Notes: a model not told the origin generated them from the sequence alone. Counted from the stretch's first letter, positions 53,682-62,217 are shown. The stretch: 62,217 nt of DNA from JASHPR01 sp963833885 (GCA_963833885.1 CAWHZU010000009.1:1-62217), one strand, 5' to 3'. Made by a program: numbers and translations.

Positions 53682-54750
53682 AGAGCCTGCTTGAGAACTC
53701 AGGTGGTCCGGGCGAGGCGGCGGGTCATGACGATGATCATGGCCCAGTAAATGCAGGTTTCGTCGTGAGCGGGCAGGCGTTCGTAGTCGCGGACGGTGCG
53801 GCGGTGGCGGGTGATCCAGGACAGTGTCCGCTCTGTGACCCACCGGCGGGGCAGGACTTTGAAGGTGTGCAGGTCATCGGGCCGTCTGACGATTTCCAGC
53901 TTCAGTTTCGGCTTGAGCATGCTGGCGGCCCAGGTGACGAGTTTCCCGGCGTAGCCGCCGTCGGCCCAGGTCAGCCGGACGGAGGGGAAGGCGCGGCGCA
54001 GGTTCCACAGCAGCGGCCTGGCAGCGTCGCGGTCCTGGACTGAGGCGGCGGTGACCAGGACGGTCAGCAGCAGCCCGGTCGTGCCGGCGGCGATGTGCCG
54101 CTTGGTCCCGTTGATCTTCTTCCCGGCGTCGTAGCCGCGGCGGGTGCGGGAGATCATCTCCGAGCCTTTCACTGACTGGGAATCGATGACCGCCGCCGTC
54201 GGGACCGCGTTCCGCCCGGCGGCCAGCCGGATGCGCTCGCGCAGGTCATCGTGCATCCGCTCGGTGCTGCCGCCGGCCTGCCACTTATCGGCCCACCAGC
54301 AGACGGTGCCCGCGGGCGGGAAGTCCGCGGGCAGCGCCCGCCATACCGGCCCGTTATGGGTGAGGTAGCGGACCGCGTCCACAATGTCGCGCATGCAGCG
54401 CCTGGCCGGGCGGCCGCCGCGCCCGGCCAGCCACGCCGGGGCCGGCAGCAGCGGCTCGCACACCGCCCACTCCGCCTGGCTCATGTCCGAGGGGTAACGG
54501 CGGGCCCGGGTACTGCGCGACAGGCCGCCCGGGCAGCACCGGCACGCTGTCGCGCCGGGGGCCAGGGCTAGCTGGACATGGTCACCGGCGGCAGGGTAGA
54601 ACGGCACGCAAGGCTCCTGGCATCGCGCTGGATTCGACACCCATGCGATTACCAGGAGCCTCCTTGCGTCACATCAGCGACACGCCGGGACGGACCCAGG
54701 AAGATCCAGATCTGTCCGGCCTACGGCAGACCGGTTCTCAAGCAGGCTCT
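53682..54750 (-). mobile_element. IS5-family insertion sequence, apparently complete
   Basis: 1069 bp bounded by perfect 17-bp terminal inverted repeats AGAGCCTGCTTGAGAAC (53682-53698) and GTTCTCAAGCAGGCTCT (54734-54750), enclosing one transposase gene that stops at the inner edge of the left repeat. No clear target duplication: flanks read TTA and AAG. Confidence 0.88.
53699..54640 (-). CDS. IS5-family transposase
   Basis: 313 aa. SDMSQAEWAVCEPLLPAP and WRALPADFPPAGTVCWWADKW are typical of the IS5 N-domain; the DDE core shows AAVIDSQSVKGSE (first Asp), TWADGGYAGKLV (second Asp) and WVTERTLSWITRHRRTVRDYERL (Glu). An N-terminal Cys-containing stretch (CQEPCVPF...CRCC) precedes the usual start, so a shorter protein beginning near ATG 54483 is possible. 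The frame is intact and may be active. Confidence 0.85.
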   Translation of the reverse strand: MSNPARCQEPCVPFYPAAGDHVQLALAPGATACRCCPGGLSRSTRARRYPSDMSQAEWAVCEPLLPAPAWLAGRGGRPARRCMRDIVDAVRYLTHNGPVWRALPADFPPAGTVCWWADKWQAGGSTERMHDDLRERIRLAAGRNAVPTAAVIDSQSVKGSEMISRTRRGYDAGKKINGTKRHIAAGTTGLLLTVLVTAASVQDRDAARPLLWNLRRAFPSVRLTWADGGYAGKLVTWAASMLKPKLKLEIVRRPDDLHTFKVLPRRWVTERTLSWITRHRRTVRDYERLPAHDETCIYWAMIIVMTRRLARTT

Positions 54751-55056
54751 AAGCTTAAGCTTAGTGGGTAGCTCCGTAAGTTCTTCTGGGGGCTATCAGG
54801 CGGCTTGGGACAGGGTGGCGGCCGCTTGCTCGTGCTGGCTGATGCGGCGGAGCAGTGCGGTCAGATGTCACCACAGTCAGATCGTCGGCGGTGAACTTCC
54901 ATTTGAACGGCGCAGTCCATCCCGGTTGCCTGGGTTCTCGTTCCGGCCACGCTGTCAACGGCCAGGTTGCAACCTTGCCATTTACAATTGGTAACCACCG
55001 GAATCAAGAGTTGCCGAATGGTTCACCTGGCGTCGGTCTTGCGGGTCTCAAAGGGG
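54751..55056. other. Short gene-free gap right of the IS5 element
   Basis: On the minus strand a tail reading LTALLRRISQHEQAAATLSQAA then stop lies near 54805-54875; it could be the end of a lost gene. Nothing else seen. Confidence 0.35.
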
Positions 55057-55194
55057 TTACCGGCGGCGTCCCCAGCGAGCCAGGGCGGTGACTGTAGCGG
55101 GGATGTCCTCCGGCCGTGCGCGGAGGAGGGCGACCAGGCCGAGTGTCATCAGAGGCACGGCTAGGGTCAGTGCCCCGACTATGTAGATGATCAT
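55057..55194 (-). CDS. Small single-span membrane protein
   Basis: 45 aa from the ATG at 55194: MIIYIVGALTLAVPLMTLG then LVALLRARPEDIPATVTALARWGRRR, i.e. one N-terminal transmembrane helix and a basic tail. The longer open frame to 55362 adds only low-complexity residues. Hypothetical; possibly a real small actinobacterial gene. Confidence 0.45.
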   Translation of the reverse strand: MIIYIVGALTLAVPLMTLGLVALLRARPEDIPATVTALARWGRRR

Positions 55195-55306
55195 GGCTAA
55201 CGCCCTGGTCCGTTCGGGCTGAGAATCTACTCGGGATGCGAATCCGCTGCTCGATCTTGAGGTTCCAGGCGTGTAACTGGTCAGGTGCCAGTGATCGGGT
55301 GGGCGA

Positions 55307-56742
55307 TTACGCCGCAGCGGGTGTCCAGGGCTGGCCTTCGGTGAGCATGACGAGGGCGTCAAAGAAGTGCAGTCCGTGCTTGGCGGCTGTGGCGAGGTAG
55401 CTCCGGATGGCGCAGAATTGCTGGGCGCCGGTGAGAGTGCGCAGGCATCCGGATACTTTCTGTTTCAGTTTGGCCATGCGGATGTCGCGTTCAGAGCCGT
55501 TGTTGTCCGCTGGGATCCGCCAGTCTGCAGTGAACCGCAGGTAGTCGTCCTGGCGGCGGGCCAGGCGGCGGGCCAGGGCATGGTGCTTTTTCATCAGGTT
55601 GCCGGAGCGGGCAGCGGTCTGGCGTGCCCCGAGCAGGACGGCGGAGCGGTAGCTGTGAATCAGCGCGGCCAGCGCGGCCGGGTCCACGGTGTCCTGGCCT
55701 CGCGCGGTCGCCTCGCTGACCAGTGCCTGCATCCCGGTGAGCGCATCAGCGGCCTGGGCAGCCCAGCACCACTGGCCCGCGGGCGTGGCGTCGGTGACGG
55801 CCTGGAGCTCCCGCAGCGCGTGCGCACAGCAAAGCTGGTGCTCAGGCGTGGCGTAGGTGTCATACGGCCCCCAGGCATCATGGACGGCGACCCCGGCGAA
55901 GGACGGCAGGATCCCCATGGCCTCCATGGCTTTCCTCCCGCGCCGCTGGTGCACCATGAGCAGGGAGTACTGCCCGTGCGGGCGCAGTGCACCCAGTGCA
56001 GCCTGCCCGCCACGCGGAACCCGGTCTTATCAAACCCGGCGACAGCGCTGGCGGTGATGTTCCCGCGGGCCCGCTCCAGGAACTCATCCAGCCTCCCGGC
56101 GGCCCGGGCGGTGATCGCCGCGACCGTCCCCGCTGACAGCGGGATGCCGAACAGTTCGGCGAGCGCCTGTGCGGTGCGCTTCTTCGACAGGAACTGGCCG
56201 ATATACAGGCAGACGACGACCGCCGCGATCCGCGGGCCGTACTGGACCGGCGCGTCCGCCCCGGCCGGGGCTGCGCCCCTGGTGCGGTGCCCGCAGACGC
56301 ACTCCCGCTCGATCAGCTGATGCTCCGTCACCCTGACCTTGACCGGCGGCAGGTCAAAGACCTGGCGGCGCTCCACACCAGTGACCGGCCGGCCCGCCAG
56401 GCCAGTCCCGCACCGGGAGCACAACCCTGGCTCATGCCGCTCCTCCTGGTCGGGCTTCGCTACCTGCGCAGGCGTCCGGCCCCGATGGCCGTCCTGCCCG
56501 CCCGGCTTACGCCCGGTCTTCTTCCGCAGCGACCGTGACCTGGGCGGCGGCTTGGCTAACCCGTCACCCGACGGCGGCTGGGAGGAGTTCCGCGACGTCT
56601 TCCTCAGCCGGTCCTCAAGCTCAGCGATCCGCCCGGTCGCCCGCCCCAGCTCCGCAGCCGCATCCGCCAGCTCCCGGCGCAGCGACACCACCAGCGCGGC
56701 CAGCACGTCATACGACGGCGGCTCCTGACCGGCGGCGGGCAC
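55307..56742 (-). pseudogene. IS66-type transposase with an apparent 1-nt frameshift
   Basis: First part (from 56742): coiled-coil start with LRRELADAAAELGRATGRIAELEDRLRKTSRNSSQPPSGD, zinc-ribbon CSRCGTG...CVCGH and the IS66 core YIGQFLSKKRTAQALAELFGIPLSAGTVAAITARA. After RLHWVHCARTG the frame is lost at 55971-55978; the rest (YSLLMVHQRRGRKAMEAMG, VHDAWGPYDTY, CCAHALRELQAV, IPADNNGSERDIRMAKLKQKVSG) continues in another frame to 55307. One extra base would restore about 475 aa. No tnpA/tnpB beside it; I could not define terminal repeats. Confidence 0.85.
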
Positions 56743-56936
56743 CCCCGGACACTACCGGACGAAGATCCACTGCCGTCAGCACTCAGCCACCGGACCACCT
56801 GCTCCACGCCGTGCTGCGGGACCTGGAGGACCCCTGGTCGGTTGAGGGCTTGGCAGGACTCCGGCTGCCGCAGGTCGCCAGGCAGCTCGCACCCTGTGGG
56901 GTTCCGGAACTCGGCCACTGGTCTTGACCTGGGCTT

Positions 56937-58245
56937 CTACGCGGCTCGCTCGTATTCGTTGAGGAGGCCGCCGAGGACGGGCCTGGGCTTGATCCGCTTC
57001 TTGGAGAGGTCGGCGACGGGGAAGTCTGGCCGGGGCGGGCGGAGCTGGCGGCTGCGATGAGGTCGCCGTCCGTTGTAGTGCGCCTCGTACTCGGCTAGGA
57101 CCAGCCGCAGGTGCCGTTCGCCGAAGATCAGTATCGGGTCGGTGACCTCCGTCCGGGTGGTGAGTACGAACCGTTCGGCATAGGCGTTCGCCCTGGGGCT
57201 TCGGGGCGGGATCTTCACGGCTTCGGTGCCGGCGCTGGCCGGGGCCGCATCGAACGATGCGGTGAACTGCGTGGCCCGGTCGCGGGCCAGGAACCGGAAG
57301 CCTGCGGCGTGATCGCCGAGGTCCATCAGGAGATTGCGGATCTGCTGCGTGGTCCACGGCCGTCCGGGTGCGCGGTGACCTCGGGGGTGTGGACGTAGCG
57401 GCTGCCGACTTCGATCACGAACAAGCAGTACAGCCGCCGGAGCGTCATTGCGCAGTCCACGTGGGAAAAGTCGGCGGCAAGCATCGTCGCGTGGCTTCGC
57501 GGGCGAGTTCCGGCTCCACTTGCAGGTGAGTTTCGGCCCCACATGTTGATCTCTGGGGCACGAGCTGGGCACGAGTCTTGGCCCCACCCGTTGCAACCCG
57601 CAAGGCTCCAACCAGCAGCGACAGGGGAGAGCCGGGTGGAGCCACCTCTCGCCGACCCAACGTCTGCCGATCACGGGCTGGGGCCAACGCTCACCCGCAG
57701 GTGGGGCCACAAGTCACCGGTCGAGCCAGTCGCGGCTTGCGCGCGCAGGAACTGCCGCCAGGTTGTATCGGTGTGCCGCTTCGGTGCCGGGCGTATCTTC
57801 AGCGCCTTGAGTACCCGCCGGATCGTGGACGCGCTGACCCGGTGGCCGAGCTTATGCAGTTCGCCTTGGATCGGCTTGTAGCCCCAGCTGTGGTTCTCGG
57901 TGGCGAGTCGCTCGATGAGCGCTGCGATCTCGGCGCTGACCGGCGGCCGGCCTGTCCGGTTCGGGCAGGTCCATTTCCGGTTGACCAGGCGGCGGTGCCA
58001 CCACAGGACGTACCTGGGGTGACCAGCCGATGCATCCGCAGCCTTGGCGGCAGGAACCGGATGAGCGCGGCGAGCACAGCGCGGTCGGCCCAGTCCAGGC
58101 GGGGCCGCGGATTGGTGCGGCGCAGCACGGCGACCTCGTGCCGGAGCACCAGCAACTCCGCATTCTTGGAGGCGGGCGAGCGGCCGAGCAGGACCAGCCA
58201 GCCGCACAGCCGGGTGAAGATCAGATAGAGGAGACGGAGGGACAC
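56937..58245 (-). pseudogene. Integrase-core transposase, broken by a frameshift and an inserted element
   Basis: DDE integrase-type transposase of the IS3/IS481 kind. N-part from GTG 58245: LLYLIFTRLCGWLVLLGRSPASKNAELLVLRHEVAVLRR. A base appears missing near 58008-58011 (expected TPGTLLRWHRR). The middle continues WHRRLVNRKWTCPNRTGRPPVSAEIAALIERLATENHSWGYKPIQGELHKLGHRVSASTIRRVLK up to LRAQAA, where a 237-bp element (57492-57728) interrupts it. Then AADFSHVDCAMTLRRLYCLFVIEVGSRYVHTPEVTAHPDG follows, and the C-part with SPRANAYAERFVLTTRTEVTDPILIFGERHLRLVLAEYEAHYNGRRPH, ending LNEYERAA. Confidence 0.85.
57486..57734. mobile_element. 237-bp non-autonomous element with IS21-like ends and target duplication
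   Basis: Element 57492-57728, beginning TGGCT and ending AGCCA, flanked by direct 6-bp copies of GTCGCG (57486-57491 and 57729-57734). It contains four GGCTCCA/GGCCCCA motifs in the left half (57512, 57535, 57580, 57604) and three TGGAGCC/TGGGGCC motifs in the right half (57637, 57679, 57702); the two outermost pairs lie exactly 20 and 43 bp from their ends on both sides. No coding capacity. Removing 243 bp (element plus one duplication) rejoins the transposase in frame. Confidence 0.8.
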
Positions 58246-58603
58246 GGCTGATCATCATGGCCGAACGTGGGTCCCCCGGTGCATCGCTGCAGCTCGCAGG
58301 ACAGGCAGACTTCTGGCACCCCACAGGAGGCCTTCAGCCTGCTGGCCATGTCCGCGGGCCTGGGCACCAGCGTCCTGGGCGGCCAGTCCTCGCCTGGGCA
58401 GGCCCAGGTTGTCATCGACTACCACTTGCACCGCCTGTTCCCCGCGTCCCGGCCGGCGTTACGCCAAGCACCCGCGAAAACAGCCCGCATCCTTAAGGAA
58501 GGTTGATCGCCACCCGCCGCGGGTCGCGGCCGGCGCACATGCCGCTCTGAGTTGGCCTGGTGGCCTTGATCTGATCAGCCGGGCGCGCTCGTATAGTCAG
58601 CGC
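58246..58603. other. Stretch without a clear gene between integrase and uridine kinase remnants
   Basis: 358 bp. A plus-strand frame (58267-58506) reads PQEAFSLLAMSAGLGTSVLGGQ and could be a gene scrap, but I cannot assign it. The promoter of the kinase fragment would lie around 58540-58600. Confidence 0.35.
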
Positions 58604-58950
58604 ATGCAGGCGTTTGAGTCGGTGTCGACGTGGCGTCAGCCGCTGCCCGCCACGGCGTCGGCTGAGCGGACGGCCTTGATCACCGATGTTGCTGCCCGGG
58701 TGGCCATGTTGGGTCCCGGTCGGCTCCGGGTCGCCGTTGACGGGCTGACGGGCGCGGGCAAGACCAGCTTCGGGCATGAGCTCGCGGCCTTACTGCGGGG
58801 CCTGGGTCGGCCAACCCTCCGCGCGTCGATGGACGACTTCAAGAACCCCTGGAGCGAGGCGGCGGAAGCAGGATATGACCGGATGACCGGCGAAGGGTAC
58901 TACCGCAACGCCTATGACTTCCGCTCCGCCAGAGATCTGCTCCTTGGCCC
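58604..58950 (+). pseudogene. Uridine kinase-like gene, 3' truncated
   Basis: From ATG 58604: Walker A DGLTGAGKTSFGHELA (about residues 46-61), RASMDDFKNPW and DRMTGEGYYRNAYDFRSARDLLL, all as in actinobacterial uridine kinase-like P-loop proteins. Homology stops near codon 115; the frame ends four codons later in sequence belonging to an ISL3 fragment. About half the protein is missing. Confidence 0.75.
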
Positions 58951-59373
58951 GGCCCGCTAATTCGCGGGCGACCGCGCTGACCTGCGCGGTCAGCCGCGTG
59001 GTGCGCCGCTGGTAACGGTCCAGGACGCCCGGGACCTGCTCGCGGAACGTCTGCCGCGGGCACCCAATGACTGGGCAGCGCATCCGGCGGACCCGCACCT
59101 TCACCACGACCCGGCGGCCGCCGGCCGGCACGTCCGCCACCGTGGGCTCCCGGTACTCGTGCACGCGTGCCGTTTGCGTGCCGCACGCTGGGCAGGCCAC
59201 CGCCTCGTCCCGGGTTCTCGCACGGACGCAGATCACCTCATCTGTGTCCTCAACGTCCTCGATGACCAGCGCAGACAACCCCGGGAACACAGTCCTCACA
59301 AGCTCTGTCACGTCAACCACGACTGATCGTGACACATCAGCACAATCAGCCACCACCGAAAAGGCGACAGAGC
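58945..59373 (-). pseudogene. ISL3-family transposase, N-terminal fragment
   Basis: Minus strand: the presumed IS end GGCTCTGTCGCC (59373-59362) is followed by a frame with TVFPGLSALVIEDVEDTDEVICVRARTRDEAVACPACGTQTARVHEYREPTVADVPAGGRRVVVKVRVRRMRCPVIGCPRQTFREQ, i.e. the zinc-binding N-domain (CPACG, CPVIGCP) of ISL3 transposases. It ends at ARELAGRA, where it abuts the uridine kinase remnant; the catalytic domain is gone. Confidence 0.78.
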
Positions 59374-59402
59374 CGTTAAGTTGACAGACCCATATTTTTA
59401 TC

Positions 59403-59721
59403 ATCACCGGGGGGGTCTCGGTCGAGAGCACTCGTGCGGGGAGGCCGCGGTCCTGCTAGTCAGCGAGCTGTTCAGCAACAGCTTGCGGCACAGCCAGTCG
59501 GGCGCTCCGGGACCGTCACGATCACCGTGACGGTCGGCGGCGGCATCGTTCGGGTAGAGGCCACTGACCGGAGCGGACCTGGCGTGCCGGAGTTGCGTGC
59601 ATCTGGTCGTGAGGCGGAAGGAGGCCGAGGGCTCCTGCTCGTGGAGGGACTGGCAGCACAGTGGGGCTGGCAGCGCCTTGGCGAGCAGACGGTGACCTGG
59701 TTCGAGCTGCGGCACGGCTGA
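59403..59721 (+). pseudogene. Anti-sigma-factor-like HATPase (RsbW type), 5' truncated and frameshifted
   Basis: The first frame reads GEAAVLLVSELFSNSLRHSQSGAPG, the N-box of regulator-type HATPases; at 59507-59513 one base appears missing, after which TVTITVTVGGGIVRVEATDRSGPGVPELRASGREAEGGRGLLLVEGLAAQWGWQ continues the fold (G1/G2 boxes) to the stop at 59721. The first ~35 residues of the domain are lost next to the ISL3 end. Confidence 0.7.
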
Positions 59722-60108
59722 CCTGCCTGCCCGGCGGCAGGCCTGCCCTGTACGCGCGGCTGAGCTGGGCGGGGCGCCGGTCGTCTGCGCTGACTGCCTG
59801 GCCGGGTCCACGGCGACAGCAGGCAGAGCCCTCCCGCCGTATCAGCGGGCAGCGCTGACTGAACCGGGGTGACGTTGGCGGGCTGCTGTTTGAGTCCCTT
59901 TGCCTCCCGGTCCGCTGCGTGCCTGCTGCTGTTTCGCGGCTTTTCGCGGATCGTGACGGAGATTCATGACGCTCTCGCGGGCGGGTTCTGGGCCTGCGGG
60001 ACGCGACGCGATGTGCTGGTTCGGACGATGACCCGGCGGTCCGCGAGGGGAAGGGGCACTGGTGCCAGGGCAAGCGGGAGAGGAAACGACAGCCCGGCGT
60101 GGGGCGAC
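59722..60108. other. Gap between HATPase remnant and NDK-like gene
   Basis: 387 bp without a clear gene. It may contain the upstream part of the NDK-like gene, since an in-frame ATG at 60028 and further open frame exist, and GGGAGAGGA at 60076-60084 could serve as a ribosome site. Confidence 0.35.
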
Positions 60109-60927
60109 ATGCCAGTGCCTCCCCTTCATCAGCTGACGGATGACCCGGATAAGAGGCAGCAGTACGCCGCGGACCCGCTGCTGCGGGAGGGCTGGGCCAC
60201 CCTGGTCGGAGTGCTGGGCGAGGGGGCGGCGCTGCGGTTCGCGTCGGAGTCGGCCATTGCCTGGCTGCGGCCGGATGTCGCCGCGGCCGGGGCCATGGGG
60301 GAGGTCGCTGCCCGGATCGACGCTGCGGGCTTTGTCGCAGTCGGCGCGGTGTTCGTGCGGCTGGGCCGGGCGGACGTGCGGGCGCTGTGGTGGTGGCAGC
60401 TGAAGCGCGCGGCGGCGGAGCGGCTGTTGCTGCTCGACGCCGTCGCAGGGCTAGGGCCGAGGCTGGTCGTTTTGTACCGTCACCCGGACGGCCACCCGGC
60501 GCGGCGGCTGACGAGGCTTAAGGGCGGCAACGATCCGGCCGGGCGGGCTCCGGACTCGCTGCGGTCGATGGCGGGCAGCCCGAACCGGCTGCTCACGATG
60601 GTCCACACCAGCGACGACCCGGCCGACGTGGTGCGCGAGCTGGCGGTGTTCCTGCCCTGACGCGAGCGTGCAGCGCTGGTGGCGTCGGCCTGGGCGCGCG
60701 GCTCGCCCGAGTTGTCGGCAGTGCTCGACGGGCCGCTCGCGGCGGTCCGCTCGGCCTACGCGGACCGGGCGCGCGACGGCGTGCGGGTGCGGGCACCACA
60801 GCGGCGGGGCGAGGCGTTCGCCGCGCTGCTGAGCGATATCGCCGTCCCGGACGTGACGTGGCGGTGGCCGGCTGTGGCGGAATGGTCGCGGCAGGTGCCC
60901 CTGCTGGTCGGCGGGCAGTCGCGGTGA
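60109..60927 (+). pseudogene. NDK-like domain protein split by an in-frame TGA
   Basis: From ATG 60109 (alternative 60028) 183 codons: WATLVGVLGEGAALRFASESAIAWLRPDVAAAGAMGEVAARIDAAGFVAVGAVFVRLGRADV, then RLTRLKGGNDPAGRAPDSLRSMAGSPNRLLTMVHTSDDPADVVRELAVFLP, a pattern like the nucleoside diphosphate kinase fold (moderate certainty). A TGA at 60658 stops it, but the same frame stays open for 88 further codons (RERAALVASAWARGSPELSAVLDG...) to 60927 with normal codon use. Either a nonsense mutation in a ~270-aa protein or two adjacent ORFs. Confidence 0.5.
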
Positions 60928-60941
60928 CCAGGCCGGGCTGC

Positions 60942-61484
60942 TCAGCGGGACCCGGCGAGTTCGCAGGCCAGGGCGATCCACTGGTCGAGCAGCCGCGCGG
61001 CGGCGCCGCTGCTGACGGCGGCGCGTGCCTGGTCCAGGCCGGCGGCGAAGGCGCCCTCGATGTCTGCGGTGTCGGCCGCGCCGTTGCGCGTGGCGAGGGC
61101 GCCGGCGGCGTTAGCCAGGACGGCGTCAAGGGCGGGGCCGGGTTCGCCGTCGGCGACGGAGCGGACGACCTTGGCGTTGCAGGCGGCCTCCCCGCCGGCC
61201 AGGTCGCCGGGCTGGGCGCGGCGGAGCCCGAACCGGGCGGTGTCGAAGGTCGTCTTTTGGATGCCTCCCCCGCTGGTGGCCCACAGGTCGGTGGCGTCGG
61301 CGGTGGGCGCGGCGTGCCGGAGGCCGTGACGGTAGTTCGGGGCGAAGGTGAACCCGATGCCGATCTCGGTGACGCACCGGGCGACCTGGGCAGGGTCCAG
61401 GTCCAGCGGGCTGCCGAGCGCCTCGATGACATCGGCGGACCCGCTCTTGCTGGAGACGGAGCGGCCTCGGGGCTTGAGCAACAA
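60942..61484 (-). pseudogene. trpD: Anthranilate phosphoribosyltransferase (trpD) relic
   Basis: 180 codons with pieces of TrpD: SVSSKSGSADVIEALGSPLDLDPAQVARCVTEIGIGFTFAPNYRHGLRHAAP corresponds to the conserved (K/H)GN-R-SSKSGSADVLEALG region; then the sequence jumps to ATSGGGIQKTTFDTARFGLRRAQPGDLAGGEAACNAKVVRSV and the C-terminal helices (DSGAAARLLDQWI-like). The first ~100 residues and about 80 central residues, including the substrate-binding NFLGPLTNP segment, are absent. Not functional as TrpD. Confidence 0.75.
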
Positions 61485-61869
61485 CGGAACGGCCAGTGGC
61501 GATAGCGAGCTGAAGACCGCTGGGTTACCGCGACTGGCTGTTCGGATCTCGAAAAGAGTGTTGGCGGCAGAGCCTCAGGATCTGCCCGCTGGCAGCCACG
61601 AAGATGGCGATGGTGGTTAGAGGCAGAGGCAGAGAGTGAGCGGGTTGCCTGTACGGTCCGCTGTGAGTCTGCTTGCTGTCTCCCTGCCGATTCGGGCGCG
61701 GCTTGGCGGTAGCCGGTTGGGCCGGACGGCGCGTCGTTCTGGCGTGCGCAGGCGCATCACTGAGTATGCGTAGTTGTCGTGTTTCGCATGCTGGCAACGG
61801 CGGTTCGGCTGACTCGCGGATCGGACGAATCGACGTATCGGCCTAATGGGGGACGCCGCGGTCTGAGTG
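61485..61869. other. Gene-free stretch before the TetR fragment
   Basis: 385 bp; only short overlapping frames without domains. Nothing recognised. Confidence 0.4.
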
Positions 61870-62217
61870 TCAGGCCGGGCGGTGTAGCCCTGCCGTGATC
61901 GCTCGCAGGACTCCGGCGGCCTGCTGGCGGGCTTGTCTGGGGTGCGGATCGGCGCCGGCGGCCATGACCGCCTCGCAGAGTGCGCCGAAGAGGACCCGGG
62001 CGAGCATCTCGATGGGCTGGTCGACGAGTTCGCCTGTGCTGGCGAGGTCTGCGAGGGCCAGCCGTACAACGGGAAGGCCCATCTCCTCGTCGATTTGTCG
62101 GCACCGCTCGGCCCCCAGCGCGCTCGGTGCCTGCTGGAGGAGGTTTCGATGGGCCTCGTCGGCGACGCTACCCTCCAGATAGGCGTCGAGTCCCGCCTGT
62201 AGCCGCTCCCACGGCCC
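61870..62217 (-). CDS. TetR family regulator, C-terminal part (runs off the window)
   Basis: The minus-strand frame is open to the window end and reads ...WERLQAGLDAYLEGSVADEAHRNLLQQAPSALG, then AERCRQIDEEMGLPVVRLALADL and LARVLFGALCEAVMAAGADPHPRQARQQAAGVLRAITAGL, the ligand-binding/dimerisation domain of TetR regulators. The DNA-binding domain lies beyond 62217. Confidence 0.82.
   Translation of the reverse strand, partial: GPWERLQAGLDAYLEGSVADEAHRNLLQQAPSALGAERCRQIDEEMGLPVVRLALADLASTGELVDQPIEMLARVLFGALCEAVMAAGADPHPRQARQQAAGVLRAITAGLHRPA

Noticed and set aside
53679..54753. Target-site duplication of the IS5 element
   Set aside because: The flanks (TTA left, AAG right) do not repeat beyond what chance allows, so no duplication is claimed.
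55273..56760. Terminal inverted repeats of the IS66-type element
   Set aside because: A plausible left end (GTAACTGGTCAGGTGCCAG near 55275) has no visible partner on the right, so element boundaries were not assigned.
60658..60660. Selenocysteine reading of the in-frame TGA
   Set aside because: Family has no known selenoproteins, no SECIS-like structure was recognised and no selenocysteine machinery is in the window.

Overview
The window is high-GC DNA from an actinomycete, very probably a sporulating one. The evidence is the full 14-gene nuo operon flanked by a menaquinone-type geranylgeranyl reductase and a polyprenyl diphosphate synthase, a ferredoxin-dependent 2-oxoacid oxidoreductase (korAB), GTG/TTG starts with many 1-8 nt overlaps, and a whiE-like (spore-pigment) type II polyketide operon. 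I cannot fix the genus from sequence alone.

Layout. (1) 1-18.3 kb, + strand: the 3' part of a geranylgeranyl reductase, nuoA-N (respiratory complex I) and a long-chain polyprenyl diphosphate synthase, i.e. menaquinone side-chain supply and the enzyme that reduces menaquinone. (2) 18.3-25.0 kb: a metallophosphoesterase and an IclR regulator converge on a minus-strand branched-chain amino-acid/amide ABC operon (livK-G-F-H-M); livG carries an apparent 1-nt frameshift. (3) 25.0-32.2 kb: msrA, a Phd/VapC-type toxin-antitoxin pair with a palindrome over its start codon, a frameshifted APC permease, an IS630 remnant, an SDR oxidoreductase and a membrane protein. (4) 31.4-40.8 kb, minus strand: a type II PKS operon in the order TcmI cyclase, carboxylase beta, cupin, KS-alpha, KS-beta (CLF), a fused ACP-aromatase, carboxylase epsilon, a FAD-protein-like remnant, biotin carboxylase alpha, ABM-type protein, SchA/CurD-type protein. 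It carries its own malonyl-CoA-forming carboxylase. A DrrAB-type exporter is divergent to it. (5) 43.3-50.9 kb: DAHP synthase behind an aromatic-residue leader peptide and hairpins, a methyltransferase, a class-A-beta-lactamase-like hydrolase, an enoyl-CoA hydratase and korAB, with a probable iron box upstream of korA. (6) 50.9-52.4 kb: a hypothetical protein, a YajQ-family protein and tRNA-Tyr with downstream hairpins. (7) 52.4-62.2 kb: a decayed mobile-element region with a tRNA-Lys remnant, an apparently complete IS5-family element, a frameshifted IS66-type transposase, an integrase-type transposase broken by a frameshift and by a 237-bp non-autonomous element, truncated uridine kinase, ISL3 and HATPase genes, an NDK-like gene with an in-frame stop, a trpD relic and the C-terminus of a TetR regulator.

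Most notable: the ACP-aromatase fusion with a dedicated three-subunit carboxylase; the Trp/Tyr/Phe leader peptide before DAHP synthase; and the 237-bp element with symmetric terminal repeats, whose removal restores the interrupted gene's frame exactly. Five genes each appear to lack one base, which could be real decay or consensus indel error.
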